The position numbers and the translations under genes are program-made. DNA of 64,000 nucleotides from Pseudomonas orientalis (GTDB taxonomy: Bacteria > Pseudomonadota > Gammaproteobacteria > Pseudomonadales > Pseudomonadaceae). Below are positions 54,655-62,774 of the stretch, piece by piece; within the stretch, counting starts at the first letter, position 1, and every line of letters starts with the position of its first letter. The notes below the pieces were generated by a model that saw nothing but the letters and a program-made list of their open reading frames with translations, did not search any database and had not been told where the DNA came from. Where the stretch lies: positions 1,796,501 through 1,860,500 of the forward strand of contig NZ_CP018049.1 of NCBI RefSeq assembly GCF_002934065.1, written 5' to 3'.

Positions 54655-55137
54655 TCAGCGGGCCTCGGTCACGGTGAAGTGTTGCCGGGCGCCCGCCACC
54701 AGAATCTCCACCTCATCATCGATGCACTTGCCCAGCAGGCTCTTGCCCAACGGAGCGCGTGGGGTGATGACGGTGACGGGTTGACCGACCACATCGACCT
54801 TCAACCCCGCCGCGTCCGGCGCCAGGAACAGCCATTGCTGGCGACCGTCCTCGTCTTCCAGTCCGACCAGGGTGCCGAGTTCTATCCCGCGCTGGTCATC
54901 GTAGGCACGCAGCTGCAGGTTCTGGCACAGCACCAGCGATTGCCTGATTTGCTCGACTCGCCTGGCTTGTCCGGTCGCCAGGTACGAAGCCTCCAGGCCG
55001 AGGGTGTCGTATTTGTTCTCGGCGATGTTTTCTTCGTGGGTCGCCGTCTCGTAAGCGGTCTGCGCGGCGCGTTGGAGGACATCGAGGTCAACTGTCAGCT
55101 TTTCCAGAATCAATTGAAGGACGGCGTGTTTATTCAT
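54655..55137 (-). CDS. GreA/GreB-family elongation factor paralogue
   Basis: A 160-residue protein. The N-terminal helical region ends in a hairpin tip, EENIAENKYDTLGLEASYL, which replaces the acidic GDxSENADY tip of true Gre factors but keeps several acidic residues. The C-terminal half matches the FKBP-like Gre domain (PVTVITPRAPLGKSLLGKC). Such paralogues are common and may regulate transcription differently from GreA/GreB. It is convergent with cysB, 5 bases from its stop. Another Gre factor (GreB) lies in this window at 42058. Confidence 0.8.
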   Translation of the reverse strand: MNKHAVLQLILEKLTVDLDVLQRAAQTAYETATHEENIAENKYDTLGLEASYLATGQARRVEQIRQSLVLCQNLQLRAYDDQRGIELGTLVGLEDEDGRQQWLFLAPDAAGLKVDVVGQPVTVITPRAPLGKSLLGKCIDDEVEILVAGARQHFTVTEAR

Positions 55138-55149
55138 GGCTGTGCTTGA

Positions 55150-55518
55150 TCATTCGCAGAATTGCAGGACATTTGCCCTGCTCTTTTCGTTCGGAGCGTT
55201 CTGGTCCTGTTGCAGCCAGAACTGGCATTTGGGGTTGGACAAATTGCGCGCATTGTTTCGCGCCTGGTCCAGGGCTTGTTGCTGCTCCTGCTTTTGCAGG
55301 TTCTGCTGGAACTGCTCGAACATGCGATTGGGCGGCTCCGGTGCAGCACCCGCCGGTGTGCCCAGTTGTTGAACCGCCTGGGCCACCGGCGCCAGGCTCT
55401 GCGGGAACAGGTAGCGCGATGCCAGCCAGGTGGTCAGCGCGATGGCGATAAACCCCAGCCACACGCCTGCGGCAATGGCGATGCACAGTTTGAACAGCGA
55501 CATCGGACGGTCAGACAT
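55150..55518 (-). CDS. Single-span membrane protein with coiled coil, unknown function
   Basis: A 122-residue protein with one membrane segment (CIAIAAGVWLGFIAIALTTW), then a Pro-rich linker (TPAGAAPEPPNRM) and a Gln-rich coiled coil (FQQNLQKQEQQQALDQARNN) in the periplasm, ending in a pair of cysteines around KCQFWLQQ and LQFCE that may be disulphide-bonded. I know no function. It lies 12 bases upstream of the Gre paralogue and is probably co-transcribed with it. Confidence 0.72.
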   Translation of the reverse strand: MSDRPMSLFKLCIAIAAGVWLGFIAIALTTWLASRYLFPQSLAPVAQAVQQLGTPAGAAPEPPNRMFEQFQQNLQKQEQQQALDQARNNARNLSNPKCQFWLQQDQNAPNEKSRANVLQFCE

Positions 55519-55649
55519 GGGGCCTCCTGGCTAGCATTGATGGCAAGTTGGCGATTGTCGCACAGCCGCTGCACAGAATAATCGCGATCAAGCCTTCTGC
55601 ATCGGCGCATTTATGCGGACAATCGAGCCTTTGAGCACTGGAGCCCGGA

Positions 55650-56783
55650 ATGAAAGCCCGCTGGGATATTTTTTGCAGTGTCGTCGATAACTACGGCGAC
55701 ATTGGCGTGACCTGGCGACTGGCCCGGCAATTGGTAGCGGAGCATACGTGCGATGTGTGCCTGTGGGTCGATGACCTGCGCGCCTTCGAGCGCATGTGCC
55801 CGCAGATCGATGTCAGCCTGGAGCAGCAGTGGCAAGAGGGCGTCGATGTGCGCCACTGGTCGTGCGAATGGGCGCCAACCCCTGCGGCCGATGTGGTGGT
55901 TGCCGCGTTCGCTTGCCAACTGCCGGCTGACTATATGGAAGCCATGGCCGCGCGCGCACGCACGCCGTTGTGGATGAACCTGGATTACCTCAGTGCCGAG
56001 GACTGGGTGGTGGGCTGTCACCGCCTGCCGTCGGTGAAGTTCAAGGGCGTGCAGAAGTACTTCTTCTTTCCTGGCTTTCGCCCAGGCACTGGCGGGCTGT
56101 TGCGTGAAGCAGGGTTGCTGCAGCAGCGTCAGGCTTTTCAGCAGGACACCCATGCGCAGCGCCAATTCCTGCAAACCCTGGGCGTGTTTCCAGTGGCCGA
56201 TGCGCGGCTGATCTCGCTGTTCGCCTACGAAAACGCCGGGCTGGGCAGTTGGCTGGACGTGTTGTCGACAGACGCACGTGCCACTCATCTGTTGGTGCCG
56301 GAAGGGCGCATCCTGGTCGATGTGCAACGCTGGCTGGGCGAGGAGGGGCTGACGGCGGGGGCGATTCATCAACGCGGGGCCTTGACCGTGCAGGTGCTGC
56401 CGTTCGTGCGCCAGGCGCAGTACGACCAATTGTTGTGGTGCTGTGAGCTGAATGCCGTGCGTGGCGAGGATTCGTTCGTGCGCGCCCAGTGGGCCGGGCG
56501 CCCGTTGCTGTGGCACATCTATCGTCAGGACGAAGACATCCACCTGGACAAGCTCGATGCCTTTCTCGAACTGTACACCGCAGCCTTGTCGCCGGCGGCC
56601 AAGGCCGCACTGGTTACACTCTGGCAAGCCTGGAACACCGAGGGCGATATGGCCCAGCCGTGGAAAATGCTGCTGGAACACTGGCCGGAACTCAACAGGC
56701 ATGCGCAAACCTGGTGTCTGGAACAGGCCTTGCAGGCCGATCTTGCGACGGCGCTGGTACAGTTTTATGAAAGTTGGATATGA
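55650..56783 (+). CDS. earP: EF-P arginine rhamnosyltransferase EarP
   Basis: A 377-residue GT-B type enzyme that adds L-rhamnose from dTDP-L-rhamnose to Arg32 of EF-P. It starts MKARWDIFCSVVDNYGDIGV, characteristic of EarP, and has the C-terminal NAVRGEDSFVRAQWAGRPLL region that binds the nucleotide-sugar. It stands directly before efp, 49 bases apart, as in other EarP bacteria. It acts in the cytoplasm on folded EF-P domain I. Confidence 0.95.
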   Translation: MKARWDIFCSVVDNYGDIGVTWRLARQLVAEHTCDVCLWVDDLRAFERMCPQIDVSLEQQWQEGVDVRHWSCEWAPTPAADVVVAAFACQLPADYMEAMAARARTPLWMNLDYLSAEDWVVGCHRLPSVKFKGVQKYFFFPGFRPGTGGLLREAGLLQQRQAFQQDTHAQRQFLQTLGVFPVADARLISLFAYENAGLGSWLDVLSTDARATHLLVPEGRILVDVQRWLGEEGLTAGAIHQRGALTVQVLPFVRQAQYDQLLWCCELNAVRGEDSFVRAQWAGRPLLWHIYRQDEDIHLDKLDAFLELYTAALSPAAKAALVTLWQAWNTEGDMAQPWKMLLEHWPELNRHAQTWCLEQALQADLATALVQFYESWI

Positions 56784-56832
56784 TACGCCACCTTGATTTT
56801 TGTAAATCCCATCCAAATTTCGGATATATGCA

Positions 56833-57405
56833 ATGAAAACTGGTAAAGAACTGAAACCCGGTACAGTGATCCGTCTCGAAAACGACCCTTGGCTGGTTCA
56901 GAAAGCTGAGTTCACCAAGTCCGGTCGTAACAGCGCCATCATGAAGACCAAGCTGAAGAACCTGCTGACCGGTTACAAGACCGAGATCGTCTACAGCGCC
57001 GATGACAAACTGGACGACGTGATCCTCGACCGCAAGGAAGCGACCCTGTCCTTCATCAGCGGCGACACCTACACGTTCATGGACACTACCGACTACACCA
57101 TGTACGAGCTGAACGCTGAAGATATCGAAGCCGTTCTGCCGTTCATCGAAGAAGGCATGGAAGACGTCTGCGAAGCCATTTTCTTCGAAGAGCGCCTGGT
57201 CTCCGTAGAGCTGCCGACCACTATCGTGCGTAAAGTTGCCTACACCGAAGGTTCCGCTCGCGGTGACACTTCCGGCAAGGTGATGAAGCCTGCCAAGCTG
57301 AGCAACGGTACCGAACTGCAAGTCGCCGATTTCATCGAAATCGACGACCTGATCGAGATCGACACCCGCGAAGGTGGTTCGTACAAAGGTCGCGCCAAGA
57401 AGTAA
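56833..57405 (+). CDS. efp: Translation elongation factor P
   Basis: A 190-residue EF-P with three OB-like domains. The modified loop reads [13 protein letters not shown] with Arg at position 32, the residue rhamnosylated by EarP; EF-P proteins modified by EpmA have Lys there. It relieves ribosome stalling at polyproline sequences. Its context with earP confirms the arginine-type pathway. A terminator follows. Confidence 0.97.
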   Translation: MKTGKELKPGTVIRLENDPWLVQKAEFTKSGRNSAIMKTKLKNLLTGYKTEIVYSADDKLDDVILDRKEATLSFISGDTYTFMDTTDYTMYELNAEDIEAVLPFIEEGMEDVCEAIFFEERLVSVELPTTIVRKVAYTEGSARGDTSGKVMKPAKLSNGTELQVADFIEIDDLIEIDTREGGSYKGRAKK

Positions 57406-57428
57406 TTCCTGCGCCGCGCTACGAACTG

Positions 57429-57457
57429 AAAAGCCCGACCATGCGTCGGGCTTTTTT
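57429..57457 (+). terminator. Terminator after efp
   Basis: AAGCCCGAC (57431-57439) and GTCGGGCTT (57445-57453), loop CATGC, followed by a T-run. It also stands in front of the convergent hydrolase gene. Confidence 0.9.
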
Positions 57458-57470
57458 GTTCGTGCAGTGT

Positions 57471-58487
57471 TTACTTCAGGTGTTGCTTGAGTTCATCCGA
57501 CGCTTGCAGCAAGGCAGAACGTACAGCGGGCACCTGGCTGACCACGTTGAGCAAGCCGTAGTCGTGGATCATGCCGTTGTAGCGTACGGCAGTCACCGGC
57601 ACACCGGCCTGATCCAGTTTACGGGCGTAGGCTTCACCCTCGTCACGCAGGACATCGGCACCGGCGGTTTGCACCATCGCGGGGGGCAGCCCCTTGAGTT
57701 GATCGGTGGTTGCCCGCAGTGGCGAGGCGTAGATCTCGGCACGCTGGTTGGCGTCAGTGGTGTAATTGTCCCAGAACCACTTCATCATGTTTCTGGTGAG
57801 GAAGTGCCCCTCGGCGTACTGGTTGTAGGAGCCCGTGTCGAAGTTGGCATCGGTCACCGGCCACAGCAGCAGCTGGAACTTGATCGCCGGCGTGCCCTTG
57901 TCCTTTGCCATCAGACTGACCACCGCTGCCATGTTGCCGCCGACGCTGTTGCCCGCGACTGCCAGGCGCTTGCCATCGACGTTGATTTCCTTGCCGTGCT
58001 CCGCCACCCACTTTGTTGCGCCATACGCCTGGTTGATCGCCACCGGGTAATGCGCTTCCGGTGATGGGGTGTAGTTGACGAAAACCGCCACGGCTCCCGA
58101 ACCCACCACCAGGTCTCGCACCAGGCGTTCATGGGTCGGGTAATCCCCCAGCACCCAGCCGCCGCCGTGGAAGAACATGAACACCGGCAACGTGCCCTTG
58201 ACCCCGGCCGGACGCACAATGGTCAGGTCCAGCGGCTGGCCGTCGACCTGAATGGTCTTCTGGCTCACATCCGCCCTGGGCAGGCTCAACTTCACTCCGG
58301 CCTGCGCACCGGTCAGCACCGCGCGGGCTTGCTGGGGCGTCAATTGCTCCATCGGCTTGCCGGTGCCGGCGTTCAGCGCATCCAGGAAGCCCTGGGTGCT
58401 GTGCTCCACATCACCGCTGGCGGCGAAGGCTGTGCTGACGGAAAGGGCGAGCAGGCTACCGGTGAGTGCTTTGGCAAGTGGGTTCAT
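57471..58487 (-). CDS. Exported alpha/beta hydrolase (HSL/family IV type)
   Basis: A 338-residue protein with a Sec signal peptide (LTGSLLALSVSTAFA). The HSL-type motifs are HGGGWVLGDYPTHER for the oxyanion hole, GNSVGGNMAAVV for the nucleophile Ser, an Asp in GADVLRDEGEAYA and a His in MIHDYGLLN. It probably hydrolyses short-chain esters in the periplasm or outside the cell. The ATG at 58487 has GGAG upstream. It is 27 bases downstream of ohr on the same strand, a placement that could couple it to peroxide response. Confidence 0.88.
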   Translation of the reverse strand: MNPLAKALTGSLLALSVSTAFAASGDVEHSTQGFLDALNAGTGKPMEQLTPQQARAVLTGAQAGVKLSLPRADVSQKTIQVDGQPLDLTIVRPAGVKGTLPVFMFFHGGGWVLGDYPTHERLVRDLVVGSGAVAVFVNYTPSPEAHYPVAINQAYGATKWVAEHGKEINVDGKRLAVAGNSVGGNMAAVVSLMAKDKGTPAIKFQLLLWPVTDANFDTGSYNQYAEGHFLTRNMMKWFWDNYTTDANQRAEIYASPLRATTDQLKGLPPAMVQTAGADVLRDEGEAYARKLDQAGVPVTAVRYNGMIHDYGLLNVVSQVPAVRSALLQASDELKQHLK

Positions 58488-58514
58488 GTTCTTCTCCAAT
58501 CAGGGCTGTGGTGG

Positions 58515-58934
58515 TTAAACGGTTACGTGCAGACGCACGTCGACGTTGCCGCGCGTGGCGTTGGAGTACGGGCAGACCTGATGGGCGGCGTCGACCAGCG
58601 TTTGCGCATCGTCCTGGGCCAGGCCTGGCAGGCTGATGTGCAGGTCGATGTCCAGGCCGAAACCGCCGGGGATCTGGCCGATGCCAACGTGGGCGGTGAT
58701 CGAGGCGTCATCCGGGATTTTGCGTTTGGCCTGGCCGGCGACGAATTTCAGGGCGCCGATAAAGCAGGCCGAATAGCCGGCCGCGAATAGCTGTTCAGGG
58801 TTGGTGGCCTGGCCGCCAGCGCCGCCCAATTCCTTGGGCGTGGAGAGTTTGACGTCGAGGATGTTGTCACTGGAGACAGCGCGACCATCACGGCCGCCGG
58901 TGGCGGTGGCTACTGCGGTATAGAGCGTTTGCAT
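58515..58934 (-). CDS. ohr: Organic hydroperoxide resistance protein Ohr
   Basis: A 139-residue OsmC/Ohr-family peroxidase. The two catalytic cysteines lie in FAAGYSACFIGAL and DAAHQVCPYSNATRG; the conserved Glu/Arg pair and N-terminal VATATGGRDGR are also present. It reduces organic hydroperoxides with lipoylated protein as electron donor. The ATG at 58934 fits the standard N-terminus MQTLYTAVATATGG. It is regulated by OhrR, encoded nearby, through palindromic sites upstream. Confidence 0.95.
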   Translation of the reverse strand: MQTLYTAVATATGGRDGRAVSSDNILDVKLSTPKELGGAGGQATNPEQLFAAGYSACFIGALKFVAGQAKRKIPDDASITAHVGIGQIPGGFGLDIDLHISLPGLAQDDAQTLVDAAHQVCPYSNATRGNVDVRLHVTV

Positions 58935-58951
58935 GGTGTCGTCCTCTTGTT

Positions 58952-58976
58952 TTAGCACTAAATATTTGTGCGCTAA
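58952..58976. promoter_or_regulatory. Candidate OhrR operator 1
   Basis: TTAGCACTAAATATTTGTGCGCTAA is nearly symmetrical around its centre: TTAGC/GCTAA ends and AAATATTT core. It begins 18 bases before the ohr ATG, where bound repressor would cover the 5' leader. Confidence 0.45.
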
Positions 58977-58997
58977 GTAGTTGGTGAAGCGAATGTA

Positions 58998-59020
58998 TAG
59001 CGCTAATGTTTAGTGCGCAA
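58998..59020. promoter_or_regulatory. Candidate OhrR operator 2 within the ohr promoter
   Basis: GCGCTAATGTTTAGTGCGC is a near-palindrome. On the reverse strand it falls between a TTGCGC (-35-like) and TATACA (-10-like), spaced 15 bases. It shares the GCGCTAA and TTTAGTGC words with operator 1, which supports a common binding protein. Confidence 0.5.
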
Positions 59021-59058
59021 GATAAATTCACAAATATTTTCAGGCGCCGGGAAAACAA

Positions 59059-59222
59059 TGTGGGAGGGGGCAAATCCTAATGCCAGTCAGTTAAGGCTTT
59101 TTTTGTAGGAGCGAGCTTGCTCGCGAAAACCTCACAGGCACCGCGTTTATTCAGGAAGCACGCGTTATCGTTAACGTTTTTCGCGAGCAAGCTCGCTCCT
59201 ACAGGATTTGCCCCCTCCCACA
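59059..59222. repeat. Nested REPINs between ohr and ohrR
   Basis: The outer pair TGTGGGAGGGGGCAAATCCT (59059-59078) and its exact inverse (59203-59222) enclose a second pair with perfect 25-base arms (59105-59129 and 59178-59202) starting GTAGGAGCGAGCTTGCTCGC. The inner element ends one base before the outer right arm. Confidence 0.9.
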
Positions 59223-59241
59223 GGTTCAGTATTTTGCTTCT

Positions 59242-59694
59242 TTAGATTGCGCTCTGCAGGTTGCTGCGCAAAGCAATCAAATCCGCCTGCAGTTTGCGTA
59301 ACTGCTCCAGTTCCATCCCGCTGGCGCCCAGGATGCACTGCGGGATCCCCATGGCCTTGTCCTGCAGCGCACGCCCGGCAGCAGTCAGTTCCACCACCAC
59401 CACGCGCTCATCTTCGCGGCTGCGGGTGCGGCTCAACAGGCCTTCGGCTTCCAGGCGCTTGAGCAGGGGTGTCAGGGACCCGGGGTCGGTGAGCAGGCGA
59501 GTGCTGATTTCACCCACGGTCAAACCGTCTTCTTCCCACAGCACCATCATGGCCAGGTACTGCGGATAGGTCAGGCCGAGAGCCTGAAGGAGGGGCTTGT
59601 ATACCTTGGTCATCAACAGCGAGGTGGAGTGCAACGCGAAACAAAGCTGGTTATCCAGCATCAAGGATTCGCAAGGATTGGGATTTTTGCTCAT
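59242..59694 (-). CDS. ohrR: Organic peroxide-sensing MarR regulator OhrR
   Basis: A 150-residue MarR repressor. The ATG at 59694 gives MSKNPNPCESLMLDNQLCFA; the Cys in LCFALHS is the conserved peroxide-sensing residue of OhrR. The winged helix contains LTVGEISTRLLTDPGSLTPL and the wing has RTRSREDERVVVVEL. When the Cys is oxidised it releases DNA and ohr is expressed. A further Cys at about residue 128 (IPQCILG) may be the resolving residue. It is separated from ohr by the REPIN region. Confidence 0.93.
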   Translation of the reverse strand: MSKNPNPCESLMLDNQLCFALHSTSLLMTKVYKPLLQALGLTYPQYLAMMVLWEEDGLTVGEISTRLLTDPGSLTPLLKRLEAEGLLSRTRSREDERVVVVELTAAGRALQDKAMGIPQCILGASGMELEQLRKLQADLIALRSNLQSAI

Positions 59695-59773
59695 GGCGGT
59701 GCCTCGAAAAGCCTGTATGAGCGGGAATCTAGCGGGCAAATCTTTGATGCGCCAGATAATTCTGCCCCGATGG

Positions 59774-60724
59774 TCAGACCAGGCCGCTTTGCAGTGCCAG
59801 ATCCCAAGGTGGCACAGGGCTGAAACGGGATTTCAGGTATTCCAGCAGCAGCCTGCTGCGTGCATTGGGTTGTTGTTCCAGGCGTAGCGCGTAGATGCCG
59901 GTGGTTTCCGGGCTGGGCAAACCGGTTTCACAAAACAACGGCAACAGCTCGCCACGCACCAGGTATTCACTGGCCAGCCAAGTGGGCAGGTGTGCAATAC
60001 CCAACCCCGCCAAGGCTCCGCAGAGCAGAGCCTCGGCATTGTTTGCACTCATGCGGATACGACGCGGGCGATAGATGGCGCGGCGCCCGTCCAGTTCGAA
60101 GCGCCAGGCGAACATCGGCGCCAACCCGTCCCAGTCCAGGCCGTCGTGTTCGCTCAATTCCCGCGGGTGCGTTGGCGTGCCTCGGCTTTTCAGGTAAGCC
60201 GGGCTGGCGCAGGCAATGCGCACGATACTGGCGAGCGGCGTGGCGATCAACCGGGTGTCGGCAATATGCCCGGCGCGCAGCACCAGGTCGACCTTGCCCA
60301 GGTGCGCGCCCTGCATATCGACAAAGCTGTCGATCAAATGCAGGTGCACATCCAGCCCCGGGTACACCTGCAGGAAATCCGCAATCACGGGCGCCAGGTG
60401 CCGCCGCCCGAACGCCGCCGGTGCGTCCACGCGGATCATGCCTTCCGGCGCATGGCTCAGGGACACGGCTTCGGCGCGCGCCAGTTGCAACTCTCCGACA
60501 ATCCGTCGCGCCCGCTCGGCAAACGCCAAGCCGGCCGGGGTGGCGACCACCGCATGGGTGCTGCGCTGGAACAGACGACTGCCGACAGCGTTTTCCAAGC
60601 TGTCGATACGTCGCGCCACCGCCGAGGGGGTCAACGGATGGCGGCGCGCTGCGGCGGAAAAGCTGCCGCTTTCCAGCACATCCAGAAACAGACTCAGTTG
60701 GTCGGTCAGCGTATTGGGATTCAT
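59774..60724 (-). CDS. LysR-family transcriptional regulator
   Basis: A 316-residue regulator. The ATG at 60724 gives MNPNTLTDQLSLFLDVLESG and the recognition helix lies in SFSAAARRHPLTPSAVARRI. The effector domain (about 95-300) includes GMIRVDAPAAFGRRHLAPVI and CGALAGLGIAHLPTWLA. It is divergent from a TauE/SafE-type exporter, 108 bases apart, and is likely to control it. The start at 60757 (MAVPTSH) is an alternative. The ligand is unknown. Confidence 0.9.
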   Translation of the reverse strand: MNPNTLTDQLSLFLDVLESGSFSAAARRHPLTPSAVARRIDSLENAVGSRLFQRSTHAVVATPAGLAFAERARRIVGELQLARAEAVSLSHAPEGMIRVDAPAAFGRRHLAPVIADFLQVYPGLDVHLHLIDSFVDMQGAHLGKVDLVLRAGHIADTRLIATPLASIVRIACASPAYLKSRGTPTHPRELSEHDGLDWDGLAPMFAWRFELDGRRAIYRPRRIRMSANNAEALLCGALAGLGIAHLPTWLASEYLVRGELLPLFCETGLPSPETTGIYALRLEQQPNARSRLLLEYLKSRFSPVPPWDLALQSGLV

Positions 60725-60832
60725 CGTTCCATGCTTGTGCGAAGTTGGCACAGCCATTGTGCGTTGCTGTGCGTTTCCGCGCCATAGCCGACTGCGTAGC
60801 ATGCAGGGATGGGATTTGTGGAGTAGCGAGCG

Positions 60833-61582
60833 GTGTTGGATTTAGCGATGTACCTGGTATTGGGCGCGGCCCTTGGCACAGTAGGCGGCTTGTTTGGCAT
60901 TGGCGGCGGGCTGATCGCCATCCCCGTGCTGGGTGTACTGTTCGGTCTCGATCAGCAGATCGCCCAAGGCACGGCGCTGGTGATGGTGGTCCCGAACGTG
61001 ATGCTGGCCCTGTGGCGGTATCACCAGCGCAACCGCATAGAGCTGCGCCACGCTTTGCCATTAGGCGTGATGGGATTCAGCTTCGCCTGGCTGGGTTCGA
61101 TCTGGGCGGTCGGCCTGGATGCCGGGGCGATGCGGATCGGGTTTATCGTCTTTTTGGTGGTGCTGGCGGCCTACAATCTGGTGCGCATGTTTACCCGTAA
61201 CGCACCGCCGACCGCGCAAATGCGTTATTCCTGGCCGTGGCTGGGCGTACTCGGCGCAGCGTCAGGCGCCATGGGCGGATTGTTCGGTGTCGGTGGTGCG
61301 GTGGTGGCCACGCCGGTGCTGACCAGCGTGTTCGGCACCAGCCAGGTGATCGCCCAAGGCTTGTCCCTGGCGCTGGCGCTGCCCAGTACCGGCGTGACCC
61401 TGGTCACTTACGCCTGGCATCACGAAGTTGACTGGTTGATTGGCGTGCCGTTGGCGGTGGGCGGCCTGCTCAGCATCAGTTGGGGCGTGAAAGTCGCTCA
61501 TGCGCTGCCCGAGCGTGTATTGCGGGGGTTGTTCTGTGGCTTTCTGGCGGTGTGCGCGGTGATGCTGACGTTTAAAGTCTGA
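60833..61582 (+). CDS. TauE/SafE-family sulfite/organosulfonate exporter
   Basis: A 249-residue membrane protein with eight predicted spans. Both family repeats are visible: GTVGGLFGIGGGLIAIPVLG near the N-terminus and GAMGGLFGVGGAVVATPVLT near residue 150. It exports sulfite, sulfoacetate or similar anions, or plays an unknown role in sulphur metabolism. It starts at a GTG with GGAG 9 bases upstream. Its end overlaps by 11 bases the convergent LysR gene. Confidence 0.87.
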   Translation: MLDLAMYLVLGAALGTVGGLFGIGGGLIAIPVLGVLFGLDQQIAQGTALVMVVPNVMLALWRYHQRNRIELRHALPLGVMGFSFAWLGSIWAVGLDAGAMRIGFIVFLVVLAAYNLVRMFTRNAPPTAQMRYSWPWLGVLGAASGAMGGLFGVGGAVVATPVLTSVFGTSQVIAQGLSLALALPSTGVTLVTYAWHHEVDWLIGVPLAVGGLLSISWGVKVAHALPERVLRGLFCGFLAVCAVMLTFKV

Positions 61583-62426
61583 ACCCTTCAAGAATGTATT
61601 CGGCCAGACATTCGGTAATGGGCGACGTCATTTGCGGGTTGCGCAGCAAGCGCAGATTCATCGACGGCAAGGGCGGAAAGCCTTCGTCGCTGCCGAGCAC
61701 GCGCAGGTCCTGGGACACCAGGCTTTCCATGCTCACCATCGCCGCCAGGCCGGCACTGACCACCGCCAGGATCGCCGCGCCATTGGAGCTGTGATAGGCC
61801 AGGCGATAACCCCGCCCGGCCATGTCCAGCGCTGTCTGGGCCCACTGCGTGTAGAGGCAGTCGCCGCCGGAAACCGCCAGCGGCAGGGCCTCGTGGTCGT
61901 CCACGCAAAAACACGGCGCGGCGGCCCACACCATGCGTTCCGTGCGCAGGAATTCCCCCAGATCGTTGCCGGGCTCGCGGCTGATAACGGTCAATGCCAG
62001 GTCGCGTCGCTGCATCAGTACCGATGATGACTCGCAGTGCAGCTCAATCTGGATCAGCGGGTAGGCCTTGGAAAACTGTTTGAGAATGCCCGGCAGGAAG
62101 CGCATCACATAGTCGTCCGGCGTACCGATGCGCACCAACCCCACCATATGCGGCTCGCGCAGGGTGTTGAACACCTCGCTGTGCAATTTCAGAATGCGCC
62201 GTGCATAACCCAACAACACCTGGCCCTCTGGCGTGAGGCGCACCTGACGGCCGTCGCGTTCGAACAGCTTGCGCTGCAGCACGTCCTCTTCCAGGCGTTT
62301 CATTTGCATGCTCACCGCTGATTGTGTGCGGTTGACCAGCTCTCCGGCTCGGGTAAAACCGCCCTGATCGGCGATGGCGACGAAGGTGCGCAGCACTTCT
62401 GTGTCGATGCTCGGGTAACTCGACAA
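61572..62426 (-). CDS. LysR-family transcriptional regulator
   Basis: A 284-residue regulator starting at a TTG with GGAG 9 bases upstream. The recognition region is GFTRAGELVNRTQSAVSMQM, and the effector domain contains VRIGTPDDYVMRFLPGILKQ and AYHSSNGAAILAVVSAGLAA. The NRTQSAVSMQMKRLEE start is seen in a subgroup that includes regulators of amino acid and sulphur genes. It is divergent from the DUF1127 gene and overlaps the exporter gene's end. Confidence 0.9.
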   Translation of the reverse strand: MSSYPSIDTEVLRTFVAIADQGGFTRAGELVNRTQSAVSMQMKRLEEDVLQRKLFERDGRQVRLTPEGQVLLGYARRILKLHSEVFNTLREPHMVGLVRIGTPDDYVMRFLPGILKQFSKAYPLIQIELHCESSSVLMQRRDLALTVISREPGNDLGEFLRTERMVWAAAPCFCVDDHEALPLAVSGGDCLYTQWAQTALDMAGRGYRLAYHSSNGAAILAVVSAGLAAMVSMESLVSQDLRVLGSDEGFPPLPSMNLRLLRNPQMTSPITECLAEYILEGFRL

Positions 62427-62523
62427 TTGATCAATCTCCGAGATGTATTACATAAGAAACATTCGTTGGATTGATCATAGGCCCAGGCACACACTCGCGT
62501 CATCCACACTGGAGGGCGAGAAG

Positions 62524-62730
62524 ATGAAAGGTCAAAAAGATCGTGGGTGGGTGGCAAGGTCGCCGTTGTCCGGGCTTGTGCATACCCTTTCGCGTTGGCA
62601 GGCGTTGCATCGCGAACGCTGGATGCTGGCCGGCATGAGTGATGATGCGCTCAAGGATATCGGGCTCAACCGTATCGACGTGGAGCAGGAGCTCCACCGG
62701 CATTTCTGGGAAGACCCGCTGCGCAAGTGA
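62524..62730 (+). CDS. DUF1127 small protein
   Basis: A 68-residue protein with the DUF1127 signature LMLAGMSDDALKDIGLN-type motif (WMLAGMSDDALKDIGLNRID near residue 38). The N-terminal half is basic (MKGQKDRGWVARS). DUF1127 proteins affect phosphate, carbon or RNA regulation in other bacteria, some by binding RNA. The ATG at 62524 has GAGGGCGAGAAG upstream. It is divergent from the LysR gene, 97 bases away, which may regulate it. Confidence 0.87.
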   Translation: MKGQKDRGWVARSPLSGLVHTLSRWQALHRERWMLAGMSDDALKDIGLNRIDVEQELHRHFWEDPLRK

Positions 62731-62774
62731 CCCCGGATGCAGTAGGGTAGGTGCGAGCATTCAAGGAGTCATCC

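Larger units (their letters stand above)
58935..59241. promoter_or_regulatory. ohr-ohrR intergenic region
   Basis: A 307-base region with no gene. Its left part holds the ohr promoter and candidate OhrR operators (58952-58976 and 58998-59020), and its right part a nested pair of REP elements (59059-59222). Both genes are on the reverse strand, so ohrR transcripts run through the repeats toward ohr. Confidence 0.7.
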
